This document shows, piece after piece, positions 42,698 to 55,950 of a stretch of DNA of 64,000 nucleotides. The DNA is from Owenia fusiformis. Its lineage: Eukaryota; Annelida; Polychaeta; Sabellida; Oweniidae. The position numbers were made by a program, and so were the translations under genes. How positions within the stretch are numbered: position 1 is the stretch's first letter; every line of letters begins with the position of its first letter. The stretch spans positions 1,860,001-1,924,000 of the forward strand of contig CAIIXF020000001.1 in NCBI GenBank assembly GCA_903813345.2. Reading direction: 5' to 3'. The notes under the pieces are model-generated. The model made no database searches, was not told the DNA's origin, and worked only from the letters and a program-made list of their open reading frames with translations.

Positions 42698-45600
42698 ATG
42701 AAAGTGCAGTGTGTCTTGGTATTGTGTCTCATACTCATTGCAGTGTGTCTTATGGAAGTTGACGCTTGTGGAAGACGCAGGAGAAGAGGATCAAGTGGTA
42801 AGTTATTATGGTTTATAGGGCTTTGCTCATGTTGTCTGAACTGCAGAGAAAAATTCAGAATTTTGTCAATTTTCAAGAATTATTTGCAGACAAGAGCTAA
42901 TGGACTTAGAAAACAGACATGGCATGGACTAAGAGCAGAAAATATTAAATTGTCTCTTAAACTAGTCTCTTATCTTTGTGGCACATTTAACAGTTTAACT
43001 ATGTAATTGAATGTTAAGATTTCTGAAGAATTTTGGAGACCAGGTTTGGAGACACATTGAAGATCCATTTGTGGAGCATCCAAAATGTGCTATGAAAGAT
43101 TATTTAATTACCATAGTATAATATAGGCTAATAATGCATAAACATGTATTTTCAAAAGCTGAAATAGGAGGCAAGCATATTTTCTATGTTAGGAAAATCT
43201 ATATGATATTTTTCATATTTATTAAAACTCAATAATGTTCTAAATAAAGAGCTTGATTTAATACAGAGTAGTGATCATACTTCTGACACTACAAAAGCTA
43301 GAGAGCTTGAAATTTTATCTATTTTTGAAAAAGACCTTGAAAGCAAAACAAAGGGTGCCATCTTAAGGTCAAAAGAGCAAGAAATAGAATTTGGAGATAA
43401 AAACTCAAAATATTTTCTGAATTTAGAAAAAGCACGTCAGGCAAATAATACAATTACATCATTGAAATCAGAAAATGGTATACTTAGATTAGATGAGGAT
43501 ATTTTGAAAGAAGAAATTAAATTCTATAGCGAATTATATAGATCAAAATCCCAACCAACCAATAAAGTAAAAAATTATTTGAATTCTATTAACTTTCCTA
43601 ATACATTAGATAAACAAGATAATGACATCCTTGAAGGTGTTATCAATAATAGTGAGTGTTTACCTGTTATTTCCAGTATGAAAAAAGATATTTCCCCAGG
43701 ATCAGATGGTTTAACCACTGACTTCTATAAATGCTTTTGGAAAGATATACATATTTATGTTATAGAAGCAATTAATGAGTCATATGAAGTTGGAATCTTA
43801 CCAACTTCATTTCGTAAAATTATCATATCTTTGTTATTCAAAAAAGGAGACCGTGAACTATTAAAAAATTATCGTCCAATATCATTATCTAATACAGATT
43901 ATAAGATTTTAGCTTTTATCTTGGCAAAAAGACTTCAAAAGGTTATAGGTAAATTAATTGATATGCAACAAACGGCTTATATTAATGGTCGTTTTATGGG
44001 AAATAGTAGCCGACTGGTATTAGATGTATTTGAATATTTTGAAAATCAAAATCAGATAGGTGGCGCTATAATCTTTCTTGACTTCCAAAAAGCGTTTGAT
44101 AGTATAGAGTGGAATTTTATGTATGAAACGTTAAAAAAATTTAAATTCAGTGATAAGATTATCAAATGGCTCAAACTTTTATACAAAAAACCTTTCTTAA
44201 ACATTAAGCAAAATGGATGGTTATCAAAAAATATTGATGTTGAACGCTCATGTCGGCAGGGCTGCCCCGTTTCCGCAATGGCATTTATTTTATGTTGCGA
44301 AGTTATGAACTTAGCAATTCAGCAAAATAATGATATATCAGGTATAACTGTTGATGGTAAAGAGAGATATGATGGTATAAGATGTCCCAATATGCGGACG
44401 ATACTTCACTTTTCATTAAAGATAAAGAGTCATTGAAAAATGCTCTTAATACTATTTCCAATTTCTCAAAATTTTCTGGTCTGAAGTTAAACATAGAAAA
44501 AACTGAAGGCATTTGGCTTGGAAAAAATAAGGACTTTGAAGAGAAATGTGAAAATATAACTTTTACTGATGAACCAATCAAATATTTAGGAATCTTTTTA
44601 GGACACAACAAACAAAGATGTTATGAATTAAACTGGGAAGATAGAGTAAAAAAGGTAGAAAAAATATTAGACAGCTGGAAGAACCGATACTTAACACTTT
44701 TTGGCAAAGTTACAGTGATTAAATCACTGGCAATTCCAAAATTAATTTATGCAGCATCAGTATTATCTGTGCCACATGAGATTATAAAAAAAGTAAACAA
44801 TCTTGTATTTAAATTTCTATGGGATGGAAAAAAGGACAAAATAAGAAGATCTATAATCATAAATAATATTAATAAGGGTGGAATAAATATGATTGACTTA
44901 GAGTCTCAAATACATGCACTTAAAGCAGCATGGATCCCCCGTTTGCATAATCAAAACATGTACAATAAAATCCCTTACTTCTATTTCAATAAATTTCTTC
45001 CAAATATAGATGTATTATTCAAGATAAATGATACTAGATTCAAAGAATTTGAAAATGTTCCACTTTTTTATCAACAAGTGCTGGAAGCACATTGTTTATG
45101 TAAATGCATCAAAAATATAAGAGATATGAAGCAACATGAACTCTTGCAAGAGGTTATATGGGGAAACAAATTATTCACTGTCAAAAATAAACCAATTTTC
45201 TTTGAATCATGGATCAAAAGTGGAATTATATACATAAAAGACTTGATAATTCAGAACAGGTTCCTTGATGTTAATATGTTATATCAAAAACTTGTAAATA
45301 AACAAAATTGGATATCTGAATATTACAGAGTTTTATCAGCCATGGGCACACTGAAAGAAAGATTCAATTTAGAATCTGTCAAGTATACAAATATTCATAA
45401 TACTTTTAAATTTAATATAAATAATGTGATTATCACTGTGAATAATCAGAAATCCAAATTCTTTTATGAAATATTAAAAAATAAACGATCGGAAAAATGG
45501 TTTATGAAAAGGAAATGGGAACAAGAGTTTTGCTATGAAGCCAATGATGAAATAAATTGGCAAAACTTTTTCTCTACAAAAATAAGTTGTAAAGAAAAGA

Positions 45601-46845
45601 AAATAGGTAATTTCAACTTTAAAATAATCAACAATATTCTTCCTAGCCTTAGTGATTTATATATATTTGGTAAAAGTGAAACCTACAAATGTAGTTTATG
45701 TAATGAATTATGTACCTTGAAACATTTGTTATTTTCATGCTCATATTCTCAAAACATTTGGAAACATATTTATAATATCTCAGGGTTAAGAGTAACTTAC
45801 AGAAAATTGATAATTGGTTACAATGGAAATGACAATCATACTGAATTTTTAAACTATTTTATAAGTATTGTTTCATTTGTTATATATAAAACATATATTC
45901 AAGAACTGAATAATGGTATTAAGCGTAATTTTGAAGGCACTATTAAAACTTTAAATTTTGAAATCTGTACTCGTAAAAATGTATTTTTTAAAAACAAATG
46001 GAAAATGATTAAAACATAACTCATTATACATTATTGTAATTAATTGTATCATTGTATTTCTGTATCGTAAAAACCTAAATTGGAATAAACTATATTTGAA
46101 AAAGAAAAAAAAAAACTCAATAAATATTATAAACTATAATATGCAAAATTTTGTATAATTTTGTAGGATGTTCATACTGTTCAAGCTCTTCATGTTCAAA
46201 CTATTGTCAAAATCTTCCCAACGTAGCCACAGGGAATTACTTTGGATCATGTGGAAATGACAAAATGTGTCGTTGTTCAAACATACTTGGGCAACTGGTT
46301 GGCCAGAAATGTATAGGTAAAGTTTTTAACAACTCTTATATTCAATATCTACAAATGTTTTTAATATGATTTTAAAGGCCAAGGCAATTTATTTCATGTA
46401 TAAAAAATGCAACCTGTTGATGTAAATATGATTGGAAAAAAAATATTGAAAATTGTAATGTACTCACATAAAAGTAATGTGGTAATAAAGGATACAATAC
46501 AATACAATTAAGAAATAAACAATAAACTATGATTTTGAGGGTTTGTTCTTCAATATTCTGATATCTTTTTTCATGGATGTATGCAGTTTCTCCGGCTCTA
46601 AGCCACTTCTTGCAAATACATGTACATTGACTTAACTGTAAACACATGCAATATTAGACTCATGATACAAAAAAAACATTCAAAATTATGATTTAATTTT
46701 TGAGTTTTTTTTGTATTCTTCTTATGTGACCTTATTTGAAATTTTATTTGAATAGTATTATATTGTACCTCTTTATATTTCAGGACTCTCAGGAGGAGGA
46801 GGTGGTGGTGGCTTAGACCAGGAAGACCAGGAAAAATTAGAATAG
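42698..46845 (+). CDS. Secreted CSαβ defensin-like cysteine-rich peptide, copy A
   Basis: Three exons, 42698-42797, 46167-46316, 46784-46845, all GT-AG with phase-1 junctions, encode 103 aa. The signal peptide is clear (MKVQCVLVLCLILIAVCLME, cleavage probably after VDA). A short Arg-rich stretch follows (CGRRRRRGSS). The cysteine core is CSYC, SSSSCSNYC, GNYFGSCG, KMCRC, QKC. CxxxC, GxC and CxC in this order are the CSαβ signature of arthropod and mollusc defensins. Exon 3 adds a Gly-rich then acidic tail (GLSGGGGGGGLDQEDQEKLE). An antimicrobial role is inferred, not shown; an ion-channel toxin or other secreted disulfide peptide is possible. Intron 1 is 3.4 kb because of a LINE insertion. 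AATAAA at 46,862. Confidence 0.75.
43236..46111 (+). mobile_element. 5'-truncated Tx1/L1-like LINE in intron 1 of peptide gene A
   Basis: A 12-bp direct repeat aaaactcaataa flanks the element (43,224-43,235; 46,112-46,123) and a short poly(A) ends it. It encodes most of a reverse transcriptase: SPGSDGLTTDFYKCFW, NYRPISLSNTDYKILA, FLDFQKAFDSIEW, the YADD catalytic box (about 44,390) and a C-terminal zinc-like C..C..H..C segment (CSLCNELCTLKHLLFSC). The endonuclease and ORF1 are missing through 5' truncation. One frameshift between about 44,380 and 44,436 separates palm and C-terminal frames, so it is inactive. Same strand as the host gene. Confidence 0.88.
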
Positions 46846-47394
46846 ACAATCATGGACTAAAAATAAATAATGAGAACATTTTGATAATAACAAGAAATAA
46901 AAATAAACAATACAATATTATACAATATATTAGTATATTATATATGAAGTAGATACAATGTAATAGAAATAGCATATGAATAATATAAAATAGAATATAC
47001 ATTGCATTTGGAGTATCATTTTTGAATATACTTAAAACGCCAGAAAAACACCAGAATTATTGTAATAGAGGTGTGACTATTAGTTTTCCCATAGTTACTT
47101 TGATATTCTTTAAACATTGTATGGTATTTTCTATTACCAGTGGAAAGATATCCTATTTTTGGCAAATTTTCACTAAACCATCAAATATGTTTTTTAAACC
47201 AGGAGATACTTCAGCAACACCATATTCGTTGGTTGAGTTTTGCTCATTTTCCATATGCATACTCTTTTAATCCAATTGACATAATTGATAGTTATCTGTC
47301 TCTTCATGGACTCCTCAGTCCTGACATCTATTTATAATCATAGAATATTTTTCTTATTTTGTCCATTTTGATCATTAGCCAAAACAAGACACAC

Positions 47395-48108
47395 AGTGAT
47401 AAATATCGCACTTTGAAGAGCAAACTGGCCACCATGCAATTTACCCAGCATGGCCAAAACCTAATCAGACCTTGGCACTAGTCTGCTCTTCCATCTGTAA
47501 ACATTTCAAGTTGACAAGGTTAGCGGTTTTCCTGCAATTTTGATGACAAGAATTTATTTGTAGTCTTGAACTTTGGGAAAATTTAGATAACATTGTTTGT
47601 GACCTAATTTGATGACCTTCGACCTTGAAAATTTCACTTTTTCAGACCTCAGTAGGTCTTTTGTAATTAGCTGACCTAAATTTAAATCCAAAATATCAAT
47701 TTAGAAAATCAACTTTTTTGACCTTTTCAAGGTCACTGAAGGTGAATGAAAGGTCAAATCTGAAATCTAAGGTCAGATTTGAACTTCTGAGAAGTTGTAG
47801 ATGTTTTTAAAAAAAAAATTTGGTCAATTTGGAGCAAGTTGAAAAATTCAAAATGGCCGCCAAATTAAAAAATTCAAAATGGCCACCATGTAATTCAGCC
47901 AGCACACCCAAAACCTAATCAGATCTTGGTACTAGTCTGCTCTTGCATCTGTAAAAATTTCAAGTTGAACAGGTAAGCAGTTATCCTGGAAATTTGATGA
48001 CAAGATTTAGTTTATGTCCCGCCCACCCGCACGCCCAAACGCCCGCCCAACAGCACAAGACGACGACAATATAGCACTTTTTCAAAGTGCGATAATAAGA
48101 TTTTTATC
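47395..48108. mobile_element. TIR element copy 2, inverted; empty site known
   Basis: Reverse-complement copy of 39,843-40,696, with two rather than three of the internal 140-bp blocks. It is absent from the paralogous flank at 60,283-60,530, where gccaaaa runs directly into atataac. It therefore inserted after, or in only one product of, the duplication. Confidence 0.82.
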
Positions 48109-48809
48109 ATATAACATTACTACAAAATACTAAAAAGAAAAGTAACTCTCTTACTTTGATGGCTGGCCCCAATGTCCCAAGTCACTCGCTGTCCTTTCAT
48201 AGTTCCTCAACACTGACACGATCTGCAAAAACAATATGAGGTTCAGTTATAACATTAAATGGCTTCAAAATTGTTTTCGATGGTCCTTTTTTCATCTCGC
48301 TTTGAAATCTCATAAAGTCTCATTAAAGAAATTTTTGGAAATCTGCATTTTAACCATTAAAGACTATCATTTTCTTCTACTTGATGGTATATTTGAATTA
48401 TATGTGAAAATTTCTATAAAAAGCTTTGATTTGTGCATTTATTTACCTGAACCGTTATGAACTGTTCGATGTGCATAGTAATCAGTACTGTAATTACTTT
48501 TTTCAGACTTATCTATTATAATCAGAAATAGTCTAGTTCCGTATCAATAGGCATTGCTTCCCAATGATCTTTTTGTATTTCCTGAAAGCCCGGCCCACAG
48601 ATTATCATTATTTTTAAATTCAAAGACCTAATTACAGATGGCTGTAAATTAGGTGATCAACCCGATTAAAATTTTGAGAATTTTTGAGATCACTTGAAAC
48701 AGAATTGAATTTAAATTTTGATTTAGAATTAAAATGCGAACTTATATTAAAACGTATTAAACCGCTTTGACGCCATCAATTTCAGTGTACATTGTATTGT
48801 TGTATTTGC

Positions 48810-49625
48810 TTAAAATACCCATCTAAAGTTTGAAAATATTTTTTTTATCATTTATTTACTATTTCTCATGACTTAAAAAGCTATTTTTGAGATTTTTGAA
48901 AAAAAAAATTTTGAAAAAGAAGTTGTGAGCATTTCATTTTTCAAATATTCAAATTTTTTAAACATCAAATATTTCTTAATGCATTTCAAAAAAGATTATC
49001 TTTTTAACTACCAATACAAAGATTGAACAAAGGACACACTATTTCAATAATAAAATGCCATATTTAATGGGCCACTTCAATGTTTTAGCATATCAAAAAT
49101 ATTTTGAAACATTAGTGATGTCACTAAGGTAGCAAAAACTTTTTGAAAATTGAAAATTTTTTTTCGATGTCAATCTTTTCTAAATATGCTAGACTTCAAT
49201 AATAAACCAATGATGATTGTCTAACCAGGTTAATAGGAAGAATATATTATGTTTTAGATATCATTGTACCATTGGTTTCTATGAGAACCAAAAATTTTGA
49301 AATGCATTTTTCTCGGAACCATTTTCATCCACTGATTAGTTCATTTCTCGCTTATTTATGAACCGATTTTCCTAATTTTCTTCTGCAAAAAACATGCGAG
49401 GATGAATGCTATGCATCGGTATGAATTATGGCTAATTAAAAGATATATGTGACCTCAAAAAGTTAGTTTTTTAGTTAGTAAATTCACAAATTTTGTAACA
49501 AAAATTCTATCAAAAACCACTTTTTGAAATTTAAAAAAAAAGTTTCCCATATCACACTTTGATAACATTGGGTAAGACTGCAATATAAGCCAAAGTGGTT
49601 TAAACTTTATATGGGGACTTTAAAG
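48810..49625. mobile_element. MITE family copy 2 (cctttaaag)
   Basis: Direct-orientation copy of 38,375-39,220, ending atggggactttaaag. The left terminal repeat is degraded (taaaatacccat). No coding capacity. Confidence 0.7.
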
Positions 49626-50629
49626 AGCTATATCACTGACATAAATCAGAAACTTATTAATAGTCTAGTTGAAAGCCCATGGTTTTATTCAAAACATAAA
49701 ATTCAAAACATATTTTAGGTTATTTATTTGGACCATGAATCAGAAAATGAATAAACGTGATGTTTTTGCTTAAAACATAAAAATTCAAAACACATTTAAG
49801 GGACAGTTTTAAGATTATCTATTTGGACCATAAATCAGAAACTAAATAAAAAATTCAAAACAAGTTTTCAAACAATAAAATTTATGATAAACATAAACAG
49901 CTTTGAATGTAGAGTAAATGCGTCATTTTAAAAACCTTTGATTGTGTTCGGTGTAGTGCATATCTAGTGTACCAAATTAAAGAGGTATTAAACCAGACCT
50001 GCTAAACAAAATAATTGTGGACAAGTTTTTTAAAATCTAAATTGCAAAAGATTTTGTTTTTAAAGGAGCAACAAGGACTGTAGAGAGAAAATTTGAAATT
50101 TGAAATTTTTTCTGAGCTATGAGGACAATATTTGGCTTAACATCTTCTTTGACATACCTATTTTCTTGAAATGTATGGATAAACTATCAATTTCAGCATT
50201 AAGAAGTGTAAATTCAGTTCATAGCTTCTATAAAGGGAGTCCCACTTATAGATTTTTAAGATTCACCACGCTTCAAGAAGAATATCAGCTGAAACAATGT
50301 TCATCCAGGGGGTTTCTTTGTAGATAATAAAAATATATGTTAGTCTTGATGAAATATCCAAACTTAAATACATTTTGACACTGGTCAATGATCGATGAAT
50401 GGCCCTCCTGCACTAATTGTTGCACCTTTAAATCCGGTAGTTTTTCAAAAAGAGGTATTTTCAAGTCTTTTTGAAAAAGATTTTTATAAATACAGTAGTT
50501 TTTCAAAAATGCAGTATTTTTTCCAGTAAAATTTAAAAAATGGTAGTTTTTGCGTTAGATTTTTTCCTGGTAGATTCTTCAAAAAACTACAGTTTTACCA
50601 GTAAATTTTCCAAAAATAGTTTTCCCAGT
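49626..50629. other. AT-rich region, short irregular repeats
   Basis: aaaattcaaaacata-type repeats at 49,680-49,865 and irregular gtagtttttcaaaaa repeats at 50,430-50,640. No gene seen. Confidence 0.4.
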
Positions 50630-50945
50630 AGATTTTTTAAACAAGACATACAGCTTCTGTAAAAATTTTAAGTTGAACGGATAAGTGGTTTTTCATTAAT
50701 TTTGATGACAAGAGCTACCAAGTAATTAACCCAGCACACCCTAAACCTAATCAGATCTTGGAACAAATATGCACTTATATCTCTTCAAATTTCGAGTTGA
50801 ACAGGGAAGTGGTTTTCCTAGAATTTTGATTACAAGATTTGATGTGTGGTGCCCATACCCCTGCACATCCATCCACACATCTGGCCATACGCACATCAGC
50901 ATAAGATGACGGCAATATAGCACTTTCATCAAGTGTGACAAGAAG
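50630..50945. mobile_element. Diverged fragment of the TIR element family
   Basis: Shares the acccagcacaccc..aacctaatcagatcttgg text and the acggcaatatagcacttt end with copies 1 and 2, at lower identity. Confidence 0.55.
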
Positions 50946-51640
50946 TGTGACAAAAATGGTAGCATCAACACAAGAAAGAATAATACTGTTAAGAGAACAG
51001 ATTCTCATATGACTAACAAAGATACATCCATCTTTACCCCATGCAAGATATTGCCATCTTTCATCCTAAAAAGTCACACGTGCAAGATGAGATTTACTTG
51101 TGACATCACTGGTCTATAAACAAAACTAAGCTATGACGTCATAACAATGGAGCTTTGTTGCCACGCGTGTCTATGTATTTTCTACAATATTGTTATGACG
51201 TCATAACAATTGAAAGATGGAGTTCCATTTATCTGAAGCTATTTTTCACCCAGTTTTGTCATGAAAATGTGAAAGTAAGGCATAATACAGTCATGTGAGA
51301 AAAACTTTCTTGTACTCATGCCTATGTGCAAAATCGTCCATTCTTGACTCGCTTTGATAATGTTTCTTTATCTCGTCTGCGACTCAATAAAGAAGAATCA
51401 TCAAAGCTCATCAAGAATGGACGATCTTGCACAGGTACTCATATAGGAACCTTTATGTCTACACTGTTTATCTTTATCATAAGGAGACAAGGGAGAGTAA
51501 TGATTGGATCAATGTGAGAGGTTTCTCCTTTAGGAGACAATAGGATATGGCTCCTTATCTGCTACATCATTTAGCCTCACCTAAACCAATCACCCAATTT
51601 TTTTAATATTTTAATTTTGGTGTTCATGATTTCTTTTATT
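50946..51640. other. Small hairpins, no gene
   Basis: Two inverted repeats are visible: ttgttatgacgtcataac (51,190s, with a related site at 51,133) and aaaatcgtccattcttga / tcaagaatggacgatc (51,330-51,430). Confidence 0.45.
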
Positions 51641-51955
51641 AGAATGTTGGGGGTATATTACTGCTTGTGAAATTCTAAGTAAAGACCTCAATAGTGAAAA
51701 TTTATTTGTCAATCTCATTACAAAGACACATTCGAAAATTCATTTATCATTCATTTAAGAATTTATAGTCAGAATGCAGGGTATGTGCACCACCTTGTAA
51801 CCTTATTTATTTTTGGTTTTTGTATATCTCGTATATATTTTTGTACTTTTGCTTTAGTTAGTATTTGTAGTTTAGATATTTAGTTTTTTCATAGTTATGA
51901 CTAATGTAATCATGTTATGATACAAGATGTCAATAAAAGTTATATATACTGATTT
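51640..51955 (+). mobile_element. LINE 3' end fragment
   Basis: The tail gactaatgtaatcatg, gatacaa(g)atgtcaataaaag, ttatatat is shared with the LINE at 62,119-63,597, as is the end of the coding text (SENLFVNLI versus SDNLFTNII). Heavily 5'-truncated. Confidence 0.65.
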
Positions 51956-53300
51956 AGATTTCTTGAGCTCGTGTTTTGAAGAATATTGATATTTGGTTTG
52001 AAAAGGCAGGGCAATAAAAATTAAATGAAATTCGTCTTCAATTTGGTTCAGGTTACAATTGTATTTTTGTCCATTTTTCTTTTTTATGTCGACCTTTTTC
52101 AATTCCTAATTTATGATTGCTTAGTATTATTTTGCATATGTCCACATGTTCAAGCAGAAAGTAATTTTCATGAAACTATGTACCAATAAATCTTACTGAC
52201 ATATTCTCAAAAGCCTTCCATTGCAGCAATTAAAATGGATTACTGGGCATTAGGCTATTAACCTTGCCGAACAGGATATTCGTCACACCAGTAAATTATT
52301 GTGAATTGAATATTCATATAAATAAACAGTGAACAAATACTTTAAATAGTACAGTAAGGTCATTCAAATCAAATCATCTTCCTCCTTCAGTTAAGGCCCT
52401 GTGTAAAGTATGAACTTATCAAATATTGGCTCCGTTTACTTCATCTACACGGTGACCTCAAATAACAGAACCCTCCAAAAATGCAATAATTTCTTTAATA
52501 CTTATGTATTATGTAATCATCTTCATTTTTCATGTACAGACACTATAATCTATGTATGACAACATGACACCAAATTCGTTACATAGTATTCAACATTCTC
52601 CTTGTTATGGTCAATTAAAAAATGTGCCCACTTTTGAGTGGCAAGTGCAAGGCATATAAATATAACGTATAACATTTATTTACATCACATTTCAACTTAT
52701 TCCAATACCACACACAAATGTTTTTATATGCATTTACTTCCCTTGTAGAGAAATATAGTGTCTCCCATTTTGTTTCCTAGCTTTTATACTGTTTATCATA
52801 TTGATATAGACATGCGAATATTTTGAAATCTTCCCCAGACATATTAATTCATTATTAGATATAATTGAAATGTCAATACAATTACTCGGCTTGAAAATTA
52901 CAAGCAATTATTAAGAGACCCGTAACGAGGCCCGTTCAAGGTTGTACAGGGCCCGTTGAGTCAACAGGCTTGTATGGGGTCCGATGTAATTTACCTGTGT
53001 AGAGATCATTAGCACTGGTACTCACCTAGTTATGCTGACAATATTCATGAAGATTGTCAACGTAACAAAAGCGAGGGACTAAATATGTGAATTGCGTCTT
53101 CATTAATGTACCAAACATAGAACCGCCTGCATATTCTCAAACTAAACCTTTATACAGAAAACCAATGCACTCACTAATCACTTACGCAGGACTATATCCA
53201 TATATAGTCTGATCATATAATTATTATTGCTTTTCAAACATAAGAGATACTTTTTGAAAAATAGAACTTTTTGTCCATCTTATAATATTCAACTATTTGT
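51956..53300. other. Upstream part of duplicated peptide locus B; otherwise featureless
   Basis: 52,290-52,420 aligns with 42,310-42,420 (gtcatt..aaatcaaat..cttcctc..ttcagtt), marking the left end of the segmental duplication. A GC-richer patch (cgaggcccgttcaagg) lies at 52,920-52,990. Confidence 0.5.
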
Positions 53301-54605
53301 ACCCCCCCCCAAAAAAAACAAAAAAAACAAATACCACTGGAATCAGCATAAAAAGATCTTTAATTCTGTGTTTTCAGATTTTTAAATTGAAGCCTCAATA
53401 AAAAATTAAATGCTAAAATAATTCCATTTTGAAAAAAATCTAACTGCGCCATCTTGAATTATGACGTCACAATGACACTATCTCATTTGCATATTCACAT
53501 TTTTTTCAAAAAACATAAAGTATGGGTATAGCCCTTCAAAATGATATATTACTTATTGGGTGTTGCTTCCTTTTCTTGCTTCGAGAGTCATTTACATTCA
53601 AGTTTTTCATTTCTTTCCATTTTCCCCCAAATTTTCAGGCATGAGGGAGTTAAAATACACTATCTTCTCTAAACCACTTTTCTGCGCTTATGAGATAATT
53701 TCTTGCTTATTCTTTAACGAATGTTCATTTTTTCAACACAAAATTTGTCAGGATATAATAATTATGTTATGCGTTGATGTAAATTACTAAACTAGAAATC
53801 TGCAACTCCATTAATAAATCTGTAAATATCACTATAAAATATTTACCATTTACTCTACCCTTGGTTTTGCAGATATAAGAAGACATGCTATATTAGAATT
53901 TCCATAGATTTAAGCATTTCCTCATTTAGTCAAAGGTATAAATCATAAAGAAAACACAATATTTGAGATCTATAGTATAAATGCAACCATACTTTGACAA
54001 CATCTTTAAGTATAGCGAATTCCTGCTCCGATTGGTCCGAATCCCAATCATTCTAATTCCATTTGTCCAAATCTCAATCGTTACTAGCTGGGATTTGGAA
54101 AAATGGGATTCCAACAATTTGAATTCAGACAAATAGAATTCGGTTGATCAGTATTTGGACACCCTACAGGCCCCCTGAGGCTCAGGGTAAAAAACATGGA
54201 ATATATGTGAGATAGATGTTGTGAACATACTACAAAAAAATCAAACATATAATATTAAATTATTTTGGTTTAAAATGAAAAACTTAAGATTTTCACAAAA
54301 AAAAATTAGTAAAGCAATATACATCTTTCCACCAAATATGAATTAAATCCGTCCACTAATATTTGAGTTAAGACTGAAGAATGGATGGACAGACGGATGG
54401 ACGGAAGGACGGACTGACAGACGTTGTTTGGGATAACAATGACAACTAAAAATTTTTTGAAATTTATTCACAATTTTTGAACAAAAAGTGCTTCAAAATC
54501 AACTTTTTGAAATCAAACTGAAATATTCCACATAGCATATTTTGATAACATTGGAAGGACTATAATATAAGCCTAAGAGAAACTTTACATGAGGCCTTTA
54601 ACATG
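53300..54605. mobile_element. MITE family copy 3, diverged and interrupted
   Basis: 53,600-53,800 (gataatttcttgctt, tgttatgcgttgatgtaaatt) and 54,440-54,605 (cactttttga-like text, cttaacatgag-type end reading tacatgaggcctttaa) align with the middle and right end of the cctttaaag family. Unrelated sequence between them includes a gacggatg microsatellite at 54,385-54,424. Confidence 0.5.
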
Positions 54606-54652
54606 CAGTTTATTGGCTTAAAGTTTGAGTTCATTCAAGTAGAGCATTTTCA

Positions 54653-54658
54653 TATAAA
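54653..54658 (+). promoter_or_regulatory. TATA box of peptide gene B
   Basis: TATAAA 111 bp upstream of the ATG, within sequence homologous to the promoter of copy A. Confidence 0.55.
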
Positions 54659-54763
54659 TAACAACATTCCTTATAAAAATTATTTCAAAACAATTTTTTG
54701 AGGGATCTTGATCAGTTTTCATAGTATAGTACAGTTATAATAGATCTTTAGCAGTGTGTCATC

Positions 54764-55181
54764 ATGAAAGTCCAGTGTCTCTTGGTATTGTGTCTCGTAC
54801 TCATAGCAGTGTGTCTCATGGAAGTTGACGCTTGTGGAAGAAGAGGATCAAGTGGTGAGTTGTTATGGTTTATAGGGAATAGCTAATTTTGTCTAATTTT
54901 CAAGGAATTTTTTAAGATATAAAGTAAGAATTACTGAAAATAAGCATGACATGGAATAATAAAAGCAAAAAATAATCAAAATTTAGCCATTTTTTCAAGT
55001 TTTTAAGTTGTGATTTTATGATTTTATAGGGTGTTCTTCCTGTTCAAGTTCTTCTTGTTCAAACTATTGTAAAAATCTCCCCAATGCAGCTGCGGGGAAT
55101 TACTATGGTTCATGTGGAAGTGACAACCTGTGTCGCTGTTATAACACACTTGGACAACTGGTCGGGCAGAAATGTGTGTAG
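54764..55181 (+). CDS. Secreted CSαβ defensin-like cysteine-rich peptide, copy B
   Basis: Exons 54764-54854 and 55030-55181 encode 80 aa. The signal peptide (MKVQCLLVLCLVLIAVCLME) and cysteine core (CSSC, SSSSCSNYC, GNYYGSCG, NLCRC, QKC) parallel copy A residue by residue. The Arg run is shortened (CGRRGSS), and the reading frame stops after QKCV. At the place where copy A has a splice donor (ATAG|gtaaag), copy B reads gtgtag, so no phase-1 donor remains and the stop is in exon 2. Intron 1 is only 175 bp. The core is intact, so it is probably functional despite losing the acidic tail. Role as for copy A, inferred. Confidence 0.72.
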
Positions 55182-55324
55182 AAATTGTGAGGTACAGTTC
55201 AAAAAAGACTGCCTACAAATATTATAAAGATTAGATTCTAAATAATGACAGAGGATTTGCTTTTCAAAAATATATTTTCCATCATGGGTATACAAAGTTT
55301 CTTCGGCTCTGATCAACTTTTTTG

Positions 55325-55950
55325 CAAATACATTGACTAAACTGTAAACACATGTACATGTTCTTACATTGACTTAAGTGTAAACACATGTACATATAGA
55401 CTTAACACTAACTTAACTCTAAACAAATGCACATGTACATTGACTTAACTGTAAACACATGTACATTGACTTAACTGTAAACACATGTACATGTTCTTAC
55501 ATAGACTTAACTGTAAACAAATGCACATGCACATTTAATTGACTTAACTTTAAACACATGTACATTGACTTAACTGTAAACAAATGCACATGTACATTGA
55601 CTTAACTGTAAAACACATGTACATGTTCTTACATAGACTTAACTGTAAACAAATGCACATGCACATTGACTTAACTGTAAACACATATACATTGACTTAA
55701 CTGTAAACAATGCACATGTACATTGACTTAACTATAAACACAAGCACATTGACTTAACTGTAAACAAATGCACATGCACACTGTTAACACATAAACATGT
55801 ACGTTTACTTAGATGTAAACACACATACATGTACATTGACTTAATTGTAAACACATGTACATGTACATTGACTTAACTGTAAACACATGTACATATACAT
55901 TGACTTAACTCGAAACACTTGTACATTGACTAAACCATAAGCACATGTAC
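55325..55950. repeat. Minisatellite, acatgtacattgacttaact units
   Basis: About 20 imperfect units of roughly 26-40 bp built from tgacttaactgtaaacac and acatgtacat. Lies between exon 2 and the relic exon 3 of copy B, where copy A has a short intron. Confidence 0.85.

Noticed and set aside
42797-43006. Read-through of peptide gene A exon 1 into intron 1
   Set aside because: A strong gtaagt donor and the paralogue's matching exon end show this is intron.
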